NCBI GenBank assembly: GCA_014384515.1
Contig: JACNFS010000160.1
Location: 1-12,944, forward strand
Origin: Dehalococcoidia bacterium
GTDB taxonomy: Bacteria > Chloroflexota > Dehalococcoidia > GIF9 > UBA5629
Length of the DNA stretch: 12,944 nucleotides
Direction: 5' to 3'
Part shown: positions 11,442-12,944 of the stretch, in pieces
Layout: the number at the start of each line of letters is the position of its first letter
Position numbering within the stretch: the stretch's first letter is position 1
Translations under genes and position numbers: made by a program
Notes under the pieces: model-generated
Databases searched by the model: none
What the model was told of the DNA's origin: nothing
Seen by the model: only the letters and a program-made list of their open reading frames with translations

Positions 11442-12944
11442 CTTGTGCCCTCCTCACATTGCATAGGAAGGTTTTGTATTCCGGGATGGTTGTATTGGCA
11501 TCACCAACATGGGGAGTAAGGATATTACCGCTGTCACCTTTGGCCATTCCACTGTATCCCCAGTGCCAGATTATGCCTATATGTTGAACAGTCTTCCCAC
11601 CCACTTGTAGTGGTTGGAAGCGTTTGCTGACTACAGCTACTGCCTTAATCTCTCCACGTGCCCCGCTGACTATCACCTTATCACCACTTTTGATACCCTT
11701 TTCTACAGCCAGTTCATCGCCCATTTCCACGTACATCTCCGGCATGAGCTCCACCAGCCAAGGAAGACTCCTGGTCATGATGCCAGTCTGCCAGTGCTCG
11801 GTGCAGCGGTAGGTAGTGCCTACGTAAGGGTATTGGTCAGGCGTGCCCCGCTTATTCATGTAAGTCCCGATAAAAGCACAGGGATTATTGTTGGTTCCCG
11901 ACATCAAGTTTCTGTCCACTGGGCTCTCCCAGGGTTCGTACACCTCAGGTAAAGGTCCATCTGCTAGGCCGTAACCCCAGAGACGCGCTACGCCTTCAGG
12001 CTTCATGATAAAGGGGAAGTACTTTGCCCCCGCCTCAGCCTGGTTTATAGGCGGCCAGCCTCCATCGGGAACATCACCCTGCCACTTGCTCGTGGGATTA
12101 TAGTTGAGAATGACGGGGTGTTCGCCATCCCAAGGTACCCCATCCGGGTCAACAGATGCCCGGTTATAGATAATTCGCCGGTTGACCGGCCAGCACCAGG
12201 CCCAGTTGGAATACAGCCCGATTTGCTTGGAATGCGCATCTACCGGGTCGCGTTTCTTCGCTTTGTTGCCGTCAGTTTCGCTGTACATGTTACAGTACAG
12301 CCAGTTGCCAGAAGAGGTTGTGCCATCCTCCTTGAGCGCGCCGAAGCTCGCTACTAGTTTACCAGTGGTGAGATCGTAGCCATTGATCTCTTTCGCCACC
12401 GCGTCGGCAGTAATGTGTGCCCCGTAATTCCAATCCAGATTGGTAATGGCTTCACGCTGAGGAGCAGCGCCGTCTACCCTGTAAAGCTCCTTCAGCTTCA
12501 GCATCATGAGGTTCATAATCTCCAGGTCAGGCATACCCTCTCCCAGTGGTTCCACTGCCTTGTAGCGCCACTGTACCCAGCGGCCGCTATTGCTTATGCT
12601 CCCCTCCTTTTCATAGGAACAAGCTGCAGGGAGCAGAAACACCTCAGTCTCGATGGCAGACGAATTTACCCCGGGTCTCTTCCAGAACTCTGCTGTCTCA
12701 TTCATCCATATGTCGGCCATAACGAGCCAGTCCAGGTTTCCCAAGGCCTGACGCTCCCCATTGGAGTTAGGGCCGCCTGCTGCAGGATTTTGCCCCCAGA
12801 CCCAGAGCCCCTTGATTTTGCCTTGGCCCATTGCTTCGAACATCCCGATGTGAGTGTAATTCACGCTGGGGTCACACTTAGGTAGATAATCAAAGCAAAA
12901 GTCTTTCCCCTTGGTTGCGGCATCACCATACCAAGCCTTAAGCA
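11434..12944 (-). CDS. FDH-N/O-type formate dehydrogenase alpha subunit, C-terminal part (partial)
   Basis: The frame is open to the right edge (an apparent start at 12864 is only an internal GTG), so about 500 C-terminal residues are seen. Family landmarks run in order: AWYGDAATKGKDF at the edge, KGLWVWGQNPAAGGPNSN, a segment with NETAEFWKRPG, EVFLLPAACSYEKEGSISNS with GRWVQWRYKA, and a C-terminal molybdopterin dinucleotide-binding domain with YRCTEHWQTGIMTRSLPWL and VEMGDELAVEKGIKSGDKV. These match the respiratory FDH-N/FDH-O alpha family. The catalytic Sec/Cys (or Ser) position and any Tat signal lie upstream, outside the window, so formate as substrate is likely but not proven; related Dehalococcoides enzymes have an altered ligand. 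It is followed directly by its beta subunit. Confidence 0.92.
   Translation of the reverse strand, partial: LKAWYGDAATKGKDFCFDYLPKCDPSVNYTHIGMFEAMGQGKIKGLWVWGQNPAAGGPNSNGERQALGNLDWLVMADIWMNETAEFWKRPGVNSSAIETEVFLLPAACSYEKEGSISNSGRWVQWRYKAVEPLGEGMPDLEIMNLMMLKLKELYRVDGAAPQREAITNLDWNYGAHITADAVAKEINGYDLTTGKLVASFGALKEDGTTSSGNWLYCNMYSETDGNKAKKRDPVDAHSKQIGLYSNWAWCWPVNRRIIYNRASVDPDGVPWDGEHPVILNYNPTSKWQGDVPDGGWPPINQAEAGAKYFPFIMKPEGVARLWGYGLADGPLPEVYEPWESPVDRNLMSGTNNNPCAFIGTYMNKRGTPDQYPYVGTTYRCTEHWQTGIMTRSLPWLVELMPEMYVEMGDELAVEKGIKSGDKVIVSGARGEIKAVAVVSKRFQPLQVGGKTVQHIGIIWHWGYSGMAKGDSGNILTPHVGDANTTIPEYKTFLCNVRRAQDG

Noticed and set aside
12862..12864. Apparent start of the FDH alpha subunit
   Set aside because: The codon is an internal GTG; the frame continues upstream to the window edge with family-typical sequence such as AWYGDAATKG.
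1..12944. CRISPR arrays, tRNA or rRNA genes, insertion sequences
   Set aside because: I saw no regular short repeats, tRNA-like cloverleaf sequence, rRNA segment, or transposase-like ORF anywhere in the window.

Overview
The window comes from an anaerobic, formate-using bacterium. It holds two formate dehydrogenase (FDH) systems facing each other plus a two-component regulator. The membrane-type FDH here (FDH-N-like alpha subunit, four-cluster ferredoxin subunit, HybB/NrfD membrane subunit, hydrogenase-type protease nearby) recalls Dehalococcoidia (Chloroflexota). That placement is inference from gene content; no rRNA or other taxonomic marker is present.

Layout. Positions 2-88 (+) hold the last residues of a response regulator. 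Positions 143-2330 (-) encode a NarL-type two-component pair, regulator first, then a membrane PAS histidine kinase; a good sigma-70-like promoter lies at 2362-2391. Divergent from it, 2575-8374 (+) is an operon: a 108-residue protein of unknown function, a NuoE-like [2Fe-2S] subunit, a NuoF-like flavoprotein with extra Fe-S domains, and a NuoG/FdhA-type catalytic subunit. A possible small ORF (8368-8622) overlaps the end. Reading the other way, from the right edge down to 8678 (-), are an FDH-N/O-type alpha subunit (cut by the window edge), its ferredoxin subunit, a NrfD/HybB membrane subunit, about 340 bp that may hold a decayed small gene, and a hydrogenase-type maturation protease.

How they may work together. 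The plus-strand enzyme has the subunit plan of soluble NAD(P)-linked, possibly electron-bifurcating FDHs: formate is oxidised at a Mo/W-bis-MGD site with a Cys ligand and electrons pass through many Fe-S clusters to FMN/NAD and perhaps ferredoxin. The minus-strand enzyme would oxidise formate, or a related substrate, at the membrane through a NrfD-type subunit instead of a haem b subunit. The two-component system is placed to control the plus operon.

The most notable signal is a helical domain of about 73 residues that occurs twice in the plus operon: as most of the free 108-residue protein encoded first, and as a C-terminal extension fused to the catalytic subunit after its normal end. By hand count 50 of 73 aligned residues are identical, both copies end at the same residues LSQEKW, and I cannot assign a known function to it.
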